Origin: Phycisphaerales bacterium UBA7812
GTDB taxonomy: Bacteria > Planctomycetota > Phycisphaerae > Phycisphaerales > UBA1924
Direction: 5' to 3'
NCBI GenBank assembly: GCA_002480345.1
Contig: DLBY01000142.1
Coordinates: 1 to 27,758 of the forward strand
Length of the DNA: 27,758 bases
The position numbers were made by a program, and so were the translations under genes. Position 1 is the stretch's first letter; every line of letters begins with the position of its first letter. Positions 6,692 to 14,202 of the stretch are shown one piece after another. Below the pieces are notes generated by a model. The model did no database searches. It saw only the letters and a program-made list of their open reading frames with translations, and had not been told where the DNA came from.

Positions 6692-8356
6692 GTGACCCGC
6701 GAGGCGACTGAACAACCCGGGCAGGACTCCCCGCACGCGCCCGGAGCGCACGCGATGCTCCGCGGCACCCGTCCCCTCCGCTGGCCCGCGGGGTGGACAC
6801 CCGTGATCGTGTTCGCGCTGGGGATGCTCGCGCTTCGGCTCGTCTTCCTCGCGGGGTTCGACCCCTTCACGCTCATCGAGGACGAGGCGCACTACTGGGA
6901 GTGGAGCCGCCGCCTGGGGCTGTCGTACTACTCCAAGGGCCCGGGCGTCGCCTGGGCGATCGCGCTCGCGACCGCGCTGTTCGGCGATGTCGAATGGGCG
7001 GTCCGCCTCCCCGCGATGATCGCGTCATCGGTCGGGTCCGTCGCGGTCGCGGGGCTCGCGCGCGACATCTTCCCCGATCGGCGCCTGATGCTCGCGAGCG
7101 CCGTCGCGTACCAGACCATGCCCGGCCTGTTCGCGACCGGCGCGCTCATGACCATCGACGGGCCCTATGTCGCCTGCTGGTCGCTCGCGGCGTGGGCGGG
7201 GTGGCGGGCGCTCGCGCAGGGCGGCCGCGTCGCGTGGATCGCGCTGGGCCTCGCGCTGGCGCTTGGGTTCCTGTTCAAGTACACGATCCTGCTGCTGCCC
7301 CTGGGCCTCGCGCTGTTCGCGATTGTGCGCCGGAAACACCTCCGGATCGCGGGCGGGGGCTGGATCGCTTCGGGCCTGTTGTGCGCCCTGCTCGGGCTCG
7401 TCCCCATCGCGGTCTGGAACGCCCAGCACGACTGGGCGACGGTGCGTCACCTGCTGGGGCATCTCGGCGTCGAAGGCGGAGACATGCCGGCGCGGCAGGG
7501 GGGCGACGCGGGCTGGTCCTACCACCCGCTCTGGACACTGGAGTTCATCGGGCTCCAGTTCGCGGTCGCGGGCGCGACCGCCGCGCTCGCCGCGCTGGGC
7601 GTCGTCAACATGCTCAAGGCGAGCCGCGCCGGACGCGCCGAGTGGCGCGAGGCGGGCCCCGCTTTCCTGCTCTGCTGCTCGGCACCCCTGCTCGGGTTCT
7701 ACGCGCTCGTCACCCTGTTCACGCAGGTGGAGGCGAACTGGACGATGGCGGCCTATGCCACCCTTGCGCCGATCGCCGCGTGGGGCGCGGCGGACGGGAT
7801 CGTGCGCCACGACCGTCCCATGCGGTTCGTCTGGCACCTGTGTCTCGTGATCCTGGGCGTCATGATGGTCGGCGGGCCGACGCTTGCGTGGTTCGTGCGC
7901 ACGGACGCGGCCCCCGCCTCGATGGGGCGCATCAAGCCCATCACGCCCTACATCGACGAGGTGCGCACCGTCGCGGCGGAGGTCGAGGCGGAAGCGGGCG
8001 AACCCCCGGTCTTCATCGCGATCCACTATGGGCGTGCCAGCCAACTCGCGTTCTATCTCCCGGGGCACCCGACGGTGTACGCCGCGAGCGCGCACTTCGG
8101 GTACGGGCGCCGCACGCAGTACGATGTCTGGGCGGAGACCGATCTCGCGAACCCCGAGGTGGGCGATCGCCTGCGGGGCAGACCCGCGGTGCTCTTCGAC
8201 GGGAGCGTGCCCGACTGGCGACGGCTCTTCGAACGGGTCGAGCCGGTCGGCGTGCTCGAGCACGAGCCCAAGAAGGGACGCCCGGTGCTCAAGGGTTTCG
8301 GCTACACGGGCGTGCCCGACGAGCGCGCCCGGAACGCGAACGGGGCGACGGAGTGA
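6692..8356 (+). CDS. ArnT/PMT-like polytopic glycosyltransferase (GT39/GT83 clan)
   Basis: A 554-aa integral membrane glycosyltransferase of the GT-C fold, which uses polyprenyl-phosphate-linked sugars and acts on the periplasmic side of the inner membrane. The first periplasmic loop carries the family signature EDEAHYWEWSRRLGLSYYSK followed by GPGVAWAI, with the acidic pair expected to be catalytic. Around ten hydrophobic helices follow, and the C-terminal ~130 residues form a soluble periplasmic domain (from about KPITPYIDEVRTVAAEV). The start used is GTG 6692, with GGAG 6 nt upstream; an in-frame ATG at 6755 also has GGAG 8 nt upstream and removes only a non-conserved 21-residue lead. Lying between lptF and the PAP2 and lptG genes suggests it decorates lipid A or core before export. 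The sugar is unknown. Confidence 0.82.
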   Translation: MTREATEQPGQDSPHAPGAHAMLRGTRPLRWPAGWTPVIVFALGMLALRLVFLAGFDPFTLIEDEAHYWEWSRRLGLSYYSKGPGVAWAIALATALFGDVEWAVRLPAMIASSVGSVAVAGLARDIFPDRRLMLASAVAYQTMPGLFATGALMTIDGPYVACWSLAAWAGWRALAQGGRVAWIALGLALALGFLFKYTILLLPLGLALFAIVRRKHLRIAGGGWIASGLLCALLGLVPIAVWNAQHDWATVRHLLGHLGVEGGDMPARQGGDAGWSYHPLWTLEFIGLQFAVAGATAALAALGVVNMLKASRAGRAEWREAGPAFLLCCSAPLLGFYALVTLFTQVEANWTMAAYATLAPIAAWGAADGIVRHDRPMRFVWHLCLVILGVMMVGGPTLAWFVRTDAAPASMGRIKPITPYIDEVRTVAAEVEAEAGEPPVFIAIHYGRASQLAFYLPGHPTVYAASAHFGYGRRTQYDVWAETDLANPEVGDRLRGRPAVLFDGSVPDWRRLFERVEPVGVLEHEPKKGRPVLKGFGYTGVPDERARNANGATE

Positions 8357-8360
8357 ACGC

Positions 8361-9068
8361 GTGAGAACCGGCAACAAACACAGGCTCCGCGTCACGGGTC
8401 GATGGGCCGCGGTCTTTGTCCCGGCGTTCCTCATCGCGTGGTCGCTCGACCCGCTGGTTTATCGCGCGGTGCTGGATGAGTCGAAGGCGGCGCGGGACTG
8501 GGTCGAGCTGCTCAGGCAGGTCGGGTACTTCCCGACCTGGGTCGGCGTGGCACTGCTGCTCTGGTTGCTCGACGCGGGGCGCGGCCCCGAGGGTCGGCGG
8601 GCCGCCGAAACGCTCGGGACGCTCGCGACACCCCGAGAGCCCAAGCCCTGGCACCACCGGGGCGGGCTCGTCCTGCTCGCGGTCATCATCAGCGGGCTGC
8701 TCACCGATGTCCTCAAGCCCATCATCGGCAGGCTGCGCCCCGACGCGGAGGGCGTCGCACGCTTCGCGGACCGGCCCTGGATCCTCTGGGCCCAGGACCA
8801 CTGGATCGGGTTCGGCCTGCCCAGCGGGCACACCACCGTCGCCTACGCGGGCTGCGGCATGCTCGCGCTGCTCATCCCCGCCTGGCGCTGGCCCATGCTC
8901 ACCCTCGCCGCGGGGTGTGCGCTGACGCGTCTCTACGCCGGGGCGCACGCGCTCAGCGACACCGTCGCGGGGGCATGGGTGGGCCTCGCGGTCGCGGCGT
9001 GGCTCTTTGCGTGGGGCGCTGGCCCCCGGCGGGGCCCCGCGGGCGGGCTGGTGCCCGCGGAATCGTGA
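8361..9068 (+). CDS. PAP2-family membrane phosphatase
   Basis: A 235-aa integral membrane acid phosphatase of the PAP2 superfamily. All three catalytic motifs are present: K119-P-I-I-G-R-L-R126-P, PSGHT at 154-158 with His157, and R190 followed by H196 and D200 (TRLYAGAHALSD). Such enzymes hydrolyse undecaprenyl diphosphate, lipid A phosphates or phosphatidic acid. Four to six hydrophobic helices flank the motifs. The start is GTG 8361, with GGAG 7 nt upstream, lying within the end of the glycosyltransferase gene (gap of 4 nt), so the two are tightly coupled. Placement between an ArnT-like transferase and lptG suggests either lipid A dephosphorylation or recycling of the polyprenyl carrier released by the transferase. 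The substrate cannot be told from sequence. Confidence 0.88.
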   Translation: MRTGNKHRLRVTGRWAAVFVPAFLIAWSLDPLVYRAVLDESKAARDWVELLRQVGYFPTWVGVALLLWLLDAGRGPEGRRAAETLGTLATPREPKPWHHRGGLVLLAVIISGLLTDVLKPIIGRLRPDAEGVARFADRPWILWAQDHWIGFGLPSGHTTVAYAGCGMLALLIPAWRWPMLTLAAGCALTRLYAGAHALSDTVAGAWVGLAVAAWLFAWGAGPRRGPAGGLVPAES

Positions 9069-9087
9069 TCGACGCCGGCGCGGCCGA

Positions 9088-9093
9088 TAGACT
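9088..9093 (+). promoter_or_regulatory. Candidate -10 directly before lptG
   Basis: TAGACT lies 10 nt before the lptG ATG in the 35-nt gap after the PAP2 gene. No Shine-Dalgarno sequence is seen. It would give lptG its own near-leaderless transcript in addition to any read-through from lptF. Confidence 0.4.
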
Positions 9094-9103
9094 CGCCTGA
9101 TCC

Positions 9104-10219
9104 ATGCGCCTCCTCGACCGCTACATCGCCCGGCAGTTCGTGCTCAATGTCGCGGTGCTGTTCGTGATCCTGTTCTGCTTCGTGGTCACGGTGGATGTGT
9201 CGATCAACCTGCGTCGGTTCAGCCGGGTCGCGGCGGGGCTGAGCCAGAGCGAGGGGACCTCCGCGTTCCGGCACGCGGTGGTGACGACGCTGGTGATCAT
9301 CGACCTGTGGTGGCCCCGGCTGATCCAACTGTTCAACTACCTGCTGGGCCTGGTGATGGTCGGCGCGATGGGGTTCACCTGCGTGCAGCTGCTGCGGAAC
9401 CGGGAGTTCCTCGCGATGGTCAGCGCGGGGCAGAGCCTCCAGCGCGTGCTCCGCCCCTTCCTGATCGCGGGCCTGGGCCTCTCGCTCGTGCAACTCGCCA
9501 ACCAGGAGCTGCTCGTTCCGCGGATCGCGCCCCTCCTCCCGCGCCAGCACGACGAGGCGGGGCAGCGCACCCTCGCAGCGTCGCGCGTGCCGCTCGTGCA
9601 GGACGGCTCGGGGCGGATGCTCTACGCGTCCGCGTTCGACCCCGACGCGGGCACGCTGACGGATGTCTTCATCCTCGAGACCGACGAGCAGGGGCACGCG
9701 ACGGGCGCGATCCGCGCCCCGCGAGCGGTCTGGGCGGACGGCGCCTGGGAGCTCGAGGACCCCGTCGCGGAGACCCGAGACCTGCGCCCGGGCTCGAGGC
9801 CCGTCGCCCCCGAACGGTTCGAGACCAATGTGAACCCCACGCTCCTCCAGATGAACCAGTACAAGGGCTACCGCGAGGCCCTCAGCTTCAGGCAGATCGG
9901 CGCGCTGCTGAGCAGACCCGAACTGCTCGACGCGGCGGCGGCGGCGGAGTACCAACGCCTGCGCTGGGGACGCTTCAGCGTCGTGCTCACCAACCTGCTC
10001 GCGCTGGTCATCGCGGCGCCCTTCTTCATCAGCAGGCTCCCCACTGGCGTGCTGGGCAGGACCATGATCGCGGCGCCGGTGCTCATCACGGCCCTGATGG
10101 GGGGTGTGCTGGGCGCCTCAGCCGCGATCCCGGGGATGCCGCCCCTGCTGGGCGTGTTCGTGCCCCCCCTCGTGCTGCTGCCGATCGCGATCGCGAGCTA
10201 CGGCGCCGTACGGACCTAA
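9104..10219 (+). CDS. lptG: LptF/LptG-family LPS export permease
   Basis: Second membrane subunit of the Lpt exporter, 371 aa, the normal length for the family. The opening MRLLDRYIARQFVLNVAVLF is a very typical YjgP/YjgQ start. The first helices are followed by the conserved coupling-type segment LRNREFLAMVSAGQSLQRVL (residues ~98-117), a periplasmic jellyroll (~150-270), and three C-terminal helices (FSVVLTNLLALVIAAPFFIS, then two more). Together with the enlarged member at 4978 it would form the LptFG pair. Unlike the usual side-by-side arrangement, the two are separated here by a glycosyltransferase and a phosphatase. The ATPase gene lptB is not in this window. Which of the two is F or G cannot be decided firmly. 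Confidence 0.85.
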   Translation: MRLLDRYIARQFVLNVAVLFVILFCFVVTVDVSINLRRFSRVAAGLSQSEGTSAFRHAVVTTLVIIDLWWPRLIQLFNYLLGLVMVGAMGFTCVQLLRNREFLAMVSAGQSLQRVLRPFLIAGLGLSLVQLANQELLVPRIAPLLPRQHDEAGQRTLAASRVPLVQDGSGRMLYASAFDPDAGTLTDVFILETDEQGHATGAIRAPRAVWADGAWELEDPVAETRDLRPGSRPVAPERFETNVNPTLLQMNQYKGYREALSFRQIGALLSRPELLDAAAAAEYQRLRWGRFSVVLTNLLALVIAAPFFISRLPTGVLGRTMIAAPVLITALMGGVLGASAAIPGMPPLLGVFVPPLVLLPIAIASYGAVRT

Positions 10220-10299
10220 AGCCCTTGACCCGCCATCACGAGCGTGGACCTGTGCACACCCGGGCCGGCTCGCGGTGTCGATCAACCGGTCGTCGGGTC

Positions 10300-10327
10300 T
10301 TGCCACGGGGGCTCGGCGCAGTACAGT
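10300..10327 (+). promoter_or_regulatory. Candidate sigma-70 promoter for the GH57 gene
   Basis: TTGCCA (10300-10305) and TACAGT (10322-10327) are separated by 16 nt, in the 202-nt gap after lptG. The predicted leader is about 88 nt. The rest of this gap shows no other recognisable element. Confidence 0.4.
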
Positions 10328-10421
10328 ACGAGGAGCGGGGGCTCGGGAATGACCCCGCGCCCAAGTCAGTCTGCCTCGGTCGTTTATGCGGCTCCGGGGC
10401 TCATCCAGCGGGGACGCGACG

Positions 10422-11696
10422 ATGGCAACCGTGGTTTTCTACTTCCAGGTTCACCAGCCGTACCGCCTCCGGCGCTATTCGGTGTTCGACTCCGACCCGT
10501 TCTACTTTGAGGACGCGAAGAACGGCGCGATCGCGGAAAAGGTCGCGGAGAAGTGCTACCGCCCCACCACCAAGCTGCTGACGGAATTGGTGCGTCGGCA
10601 CGAGGGCAACTTCCGTGTCTCGTTCGCGATCACCGGCACGGTGCTCGATCAGTTCGAGAAGTTCACCCCCGATGTGATCGGCCTGTTCCAGGACCTCGCG
10701 GAAACCGGGTGCTGCGAGTTCGTGGGGGAGACCTACTACCACTCGCTCTCGTTCCTGTATTCGAAGCCCGAGTTCGAAGAGCAGGTCGAGATGCACTCCA
10801 GGAAGATCGAGAACCTGTTCGGGCAGCGCCCCAAGGTCTTCCGCAACACCGAGCTGATCTACTCCAACGAGCTCGCCGCGGCGCTCGCGGGGATGCGCAA
10901 CCCCGACGGCTCACCGCGCTTCAAGGGCGTGCTGTGCGAGGGCACCGACGCGCTGCTGGGCTATCGCTCGCCCAACTATGTCTACCGCCCTCCCCATGTG
11001 AGCGACACGATCACCGCGGACCGCGACAAGCCCTTCGGGTTGCTGCTCAAGAACTTCCGCCTCTCCGACGACATCGCCTTCCGCTTCAGCAACCGCGGCT
11101 GGGAGGAGTGGCCCCTCAGCGCCGAGAAGTTCGCGAGCTGGGTCCACCAGATCAACGGGGACGGGTACCTGTGCAACCTGTTCATGGACTACGAGACCTT
11201 CGGTGAGCACCAGTGGGCCGACACCGGGATCTTCCAGTTCCTCGACAAGCTCCCCGAGGCGATCTTCGATTACGCGCCGGGTGAGAACCACTTCGCCACC
11301 CCGGGCGAGGTGCTCGATCGGTTCGATCCCGTGGGCGAGTACGATGTGCACGAGTACATCTCGTGGGCGGACTCGGAGCGCGACCTCACCGCGTGGCGCG
11401 GCAACGCGATGCAGTGGAACGCCCTCGAAGAGGTGTACCGCCTCGAGCCCACGCTCAAGGACCGCATCATCGAGGCGAAGAAATCGGGCGACCCCAAGCG
11501 GGCGGAGCACGCGCAGTACCTGCTCGAGGACTGGCGAAAGCTGACCACCAGCGATCACTTCTACTACATGTGCACCAAGTTCTGGGCGGACGGGGATGTC
11601 CACAAATACTTCAGCCCCTACGACTCGCCCTACGACGGGTACATCAACTTCATGAATGTCCTCGACAACATGCGCACGCGGATCGCGCAGGTGTGA
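10422..11696 (+). CDS. Glycoside hydrolase family 57 (alpha-amylase-like)
   Basis: A cytoplasmic (no signal peptide) 424-aa GH57 enzyme acting on alpha-glucans. The conserved regions are visible in order: HQPYRLR at 11-17 (region 1), CCEFVGETYYHS around 97-108 (region 2), FRNTELIYSNEL around 140-151 with Glu144 as candidate nucleophile (region 3), and FMDYETFGEHQW around 254-265 with Asp256 as candidate acid/base (region 4). Known GH57 activities include alpha-amylase, 4-alpha-glucanotransferase, branching enzyme and amylopullulanase, and sequence inspection alone does not separate these. The start is ATG 10422, with GGGGA 7-8 nt upstream; an upstream in-frame ATG at 10386 adds 12 unconserved residues. 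It precedes a secreted GH13 enzyme in the same direction. Confidence 0.9.
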   Translation: MATVVFYFQVHQPYRLRRYSVFDSDPFYFEDAKNGAIAEKVAEKCYRPTTKLLTELVRRHEGNFRVSFAITGTVLDQFEKFTPDVIGLFQDLAETGCCEFVGETYYHSLSFLYSKPEFEEQVEMHSRKIENLFGQRPKVFRNTELIYSNELAAALAGMRNPDGSPRFKGVLCEGTDALLGYRSPNYVYRPPHVSDTITADRDKPFGLLLKNFRLSDDIAFRFSNRGWEEWPLSAEKFASWVHQINGDGYLCNLFMDYETFGEHQWADTGIFQFLDKLPEAIFDYAPGENHFATPGEVLDRFDPVGEYDVHEYISWADSERDLTAWRGNAMQWNALEEVYRLEPTLKDRIIEAKKSGDPKRAEHAQYLLEDWRKLTTSDHFYYMCTKFWADGDVHKYFSPYDSPYDGYINFMNVLDNMRTRIAQV

Positions 11697-11749
11697 CCAG
11701 CCGGGAAAGCCAGGCTGACGGATCAGAGCGGTTCGGGGACGCGCGGCAC

Positions 11750-11755
11750 TAGACT
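11750..11755 (+). promoter_or_regulatory. Candidate -10 element for the secreted GH13 gene
   Basis: TAGACT, the same hexamer as before lptG, lies 45 nt before the ATG. This gene also has a strong Shine-Dalgarno (AAGGAG, 11789-11794, 6 nt before ATG), so it would have a normal leader of about 38 nt, in contrast to the leaderless set. Confidence 0.4.
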
Positions 11756-11800
11756 CCCCTGCTGGGCCTCCTCCGGGTCGCCCGTGCAAAGGAGAACGCC

Positions 11801-13423
11801 ATGCGCCGTGCGATGATCCCCTGCCTGCTCGCGACCTCGACCGCGTTGCCCGCCCTCGCGGACGACCACGACTGGTGGCGCGACGCGGTGTTCTACGAGG
11901 TCTTCGTCCGCTCCTTCGCGGATTCCAGCGAGGGCCCCCTCGCCGACGACGGGGTGGGCGATCTCGCGGGCCTGATCGAGCGCCTCGATGTCCTCAACGA
12001 CGGCAAGCCGGGCGGGGACGACCTGGGCGTCAACGCCCTCTGGCTCATGCCCATCGCCCAGAGCCCCTCGTACCACGGGTACGATGTCGCCGACTACTAC
12101 ACCGTCGACAACGAATACGGCACCAACGCCGACTTCCGACGCCTCATCGACGAATGCGAGCAGCGCGGCATCCGCGTCATCGTCGACCTCGTGCTCAACC
12201 ACTGCTCCAGCGAGAACCCCTGGTTCCAGAAGGCGGCGGATCCCGAGAGCCCATACCACGACTGGTTCGTCTGGCGCGACCAGAAGCCCGACTGGGAACG
12301 CAACCTCCACATGTGGCACGACCAGAAGCGGGAGGAGACCGGGCAGTTCTACTACGGCTTCTTCTGGCACGGGATGCCCGACCTCAACTACGACAACCCG
12401 TTCGTCTCCGCGACGGCGCTGGACATCTCGCGCCACTGGCTCGAGGACATGGGCGCGCACGGCTTCCGCCTCGACGCGATCAAGTACCTCCACGAACGGG
12501 GGGAGACCATCGAGAACACCCCCGAGACCATCGCCTGGCTTGAGAACTGGCACCGCTACATCCGCTCGATCGACCCCGACTGCTGGAGCGTGGGCGAGGT
12601 CTGGGGCCCGACCGAAGAGGTCAAGCAGTATGTGCCGGGCGGGATGGACTCCGCGTTCGAGTTCCAACTCGCCGAGACGATCGTCGGCGCCGTCAACAGC
12701 GGACAAGCCGCGCCGATCGCCCAACACCTCGCGCACCTCAACGCGGCCTACAGGAACGACGCACCCTACAGCACCTTCCTGACCAACCACGACCAGGACC
12801 GCTTGATGAGCCAGCTGGGCGGGCCCTCGGATGACGCCTTCGCGAAGAACCGCCTCGCGGCCTCCATCCTGCTCACCCTCCCCGGGACGCCCTTTCTCTA
12901 CTACGGCGAAGAGATCGGCATGACCGGCACCAAGCCCGACCCGCAGATCCGCACGCCCATGCAGTGGACGCCCGACCCCGAGCGCACGGGCTTCACGCGC
13001 GGCGAGCCCTGGGCGCCCGTCAACGACAACACCCGCGTCGTCAACCTCGCCGAGCAGCGTGCCGACCCCGACTCGCTCTGGTCCCACTACCGCGACGCGA
13101 TCGCGCTGCGGAGGGCGCACGACGCGCTGCGCCGCGGGACCCTCGAGCCCCTCGAGACCGACCGCGACCCGCTGCTCGCCTACACCCGCACGCTCGGAGG
13201 CCAGCGCCTGCTCGTGCTCGCGAACATGGGCGAGACCACCCTCCGCGATTTCTCGGTCTCCGTCGACGGCTTCGAACCCGGTGCGCGCGTCCGCGGCCGC
13301 GTCGTCTCGGGAAGCGGGCGTCCCCGCTCCTCCCGCGCCAACGACGAGGGCGTCGCGACGAACTGGCAGCCCCTCTCCAGGCTCGGGGCCCGCGAGGTCG
13401 TCGTGCTCGAGATCGAGAACTGA
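11801..13423 (+). CDS. Secreted GH13 alpha-amylase family enzyme
   Basis: A 540-aa exported alpha-glucosidic enzyme. A signal peptide (MRRAMIPCLLATSTALPALA, cleavage near ALA-DD) leads into a GH13 (beta/alpha)8 barrel. All four GH13 regions are present: DLVLNH (129-134), GFRLDAIKYL with nucleophile Asp225, SVGEVWG with acid/base Glu266, and FLTNHDQDR with Asp331. After the barrel (FLYYGEEIGMTG, then PMQWTPD) comes a C-terminal beta domain ending near residue 540. The PMQW sequence and overall layout resemble the oligo-glucosidase and amylase subfamilies that cut short maltooligosaccharides. The strong AAGGAG fixes the start. It likely degrades external or periplasmic glucans, with products passing to the cytoplasmic GH57 encoded just upstream. 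The stop lies 4 nt from the stop of the convergent sulfotransferase gene. Confidence 0.93.
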   Translation: MRRAMIPCLLATSTALPALADDHDWWRDAVFYEVFVRSFADSSEGPLADDGVGDLAGLIERLDVLNDGKPGGDDLGVNALWLMPIAQSPSYHGYDVADYYTVDNEYGTNADFRRLIDECEQRGIRVIVDLVLNHCSSENPWFQKAADPESPYHDWFVWRDQKPDWERNLHMWHDQKREETGQFYYGFFWHGMPDLNYDNPFVSATALDISRHWLEDMGAHGFRLDAIKYLHERGETIENTPETIAWLENWHRYIRSIDPDCWSVGEVWGPTEEVKQYVPGGMDSAFEFQLAETIVGAVNSGQAAPIAQHLAHLNAAYRNDAPYSTFLTNHDQDRLMSQLGGPSDDAFAKNRLAASILLTLPGTPFLYYGEEIGMTGTKPDPQIRTPMQWTPDPERTGFTRGEPWAPVNDNTRVVNLAEQRADPDSLWSHYRDAIALRRAHDALRRGTLEPLETDRDPLLAYTRTLGGQRLLVLANMGETTLRDFSVSVDGFEPGARVRGRVVSGSGRPRSSRANDEGVATNWQPLSRLGAREVVVLEIEN

Positions 13424-13427
13424 CCCC

Positions 13428-14153
13428 TCAGGACGCGAGCCGCTCGTCGAACAGCGATGCGGCGTAGTCGTACAGCGCGCGGTCCGGCGCGCAGCCCGCC
13501 TCGAGCGCCGCGCGTGCGTCGTCGCTCAGGTCCTCGACGCGCGGGCGGTTCGCGGTGACATTCCGGTCCTCCCACTCCGTCGCGGGCCACCCCAGCGTCC
13601 GCTCCATCAAGCGAACGGATTCGGTGAACCGCTCGCTGAGACCGAACGCGGCGCAGGACGCGAGGTTGCGCTTCGCGGATTCGAGCGCCGCGTCGGGCCC
13701 CGCCGCCGCCTGATCGCGGAGCATCTCGGTCATGATGTTGTACTGCGGCGCGTAGCGCCCGCTCTCGACCGCCCGCCCGACATCGCCCCCCAGCTCGTTG
13801 AGCTCCGCGTGCAGCGGCGCGTTCTCGTTGCGCAGCGCGTAGTAGAACCACGAGAGAAACCGATCCACGGGATCGCGGAGCACGGTGATCACCCGGGCGC
13901 CGGGGAGCAGCCGCGTCACGCGCCAGTCCAGATGCCCCGCGACGACATCGAACCGCGCCCGCTCCGCGGGAGGCATCGTGAACAGGCGACGCACCCCGCC
14001 CTGCGCCACGCGGAGGTTCAGCACCTTCCCGGGTGTGTACACATCCTCGATGATCGCCTTGAGCGTTGTCCCCGCGGTCTTGGGCAGGTGGAGGAACACG
14101 ATCGGGCGCACGGGCCCGGACGCGGCATCGCTGGGATCGGTCGAGGAGGACAT
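13428..14153 (-). CDS. Sulfotransferase family protein (paralogue 1)
   Basis: A 241-aa PAPS-dependent sulfotransferase of the Sulfotransfer_2-like group. The 5'-phosphosulfate loop is VFLHLPKTAGTTL (residues ~21-33) and the 3'-phosphate-binding segment is VITVLRDPVDRFLSWFYY (~86-103). No signal peptide or membrane helix is seen, so it is probably cytoplasmic or membrane-associated. The likely acceptor is a carbohydrate or glycolipid, but this is not determinable. The start is ATG 14153, with TATAGT 7 nt upstream; the open frame extends further upstream but without conserved sequence. It is clearly paralogous to the gene at 15528-16259: both share FLHLPKTAG, VLRDPV, CAAFGL.ERF and EW..RNVT.NRPR.DDL-type blocks. 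The two genes flank a metal permease. Confidence 0.85.
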   Translation of the reverse strand: MSSSTDPSDAASGPVRPIVFLHLPKTAGTTLKAIIEDVYTPGKVLNLRVAQGGVRRLFTMPPAERARFDVVAGHLDWRVTRLLPGARVITVLRDPVDRFLSWFYYALRNENAPLHAELNELGGDVGRAVESGRYAPQYNIMTEMLRDQAAAGPDAALESAKRNLASCAAFGLSERFTESVRLMERTLGWPATEWEDRNVTANRPRVEDLSDDARAALEAGCAPDRALYDYAASLFDERLAS

Positions 14154-14160
14154 CGGTCCG

Positions 14161-14166
14161 ACTATA
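14161..14166 (-). promoter_or_regulatory. Candidate -10 of leaderless sulfotransferase 1 transcript
   Basis: On the minus strand TATAGT (5 of 6 matches to TATAAT) ends 7 nt before the ATG at 14153. No Shine-Dalgarno sequence lies in between, which fits transcription starting at the start codon. Confidence 0.45.
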
Positions 14167-14202
14167 TCGGTCGATCCGGGCGCACGAGAACGCCCGCCGC
14201 GA

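Noticed and set aside
11697..11725. CAGCC...GGCTG hairpin after the GH57 gene as terminator
   Set aside because: The stem is only five pairs, with a long loop and no T-tract.
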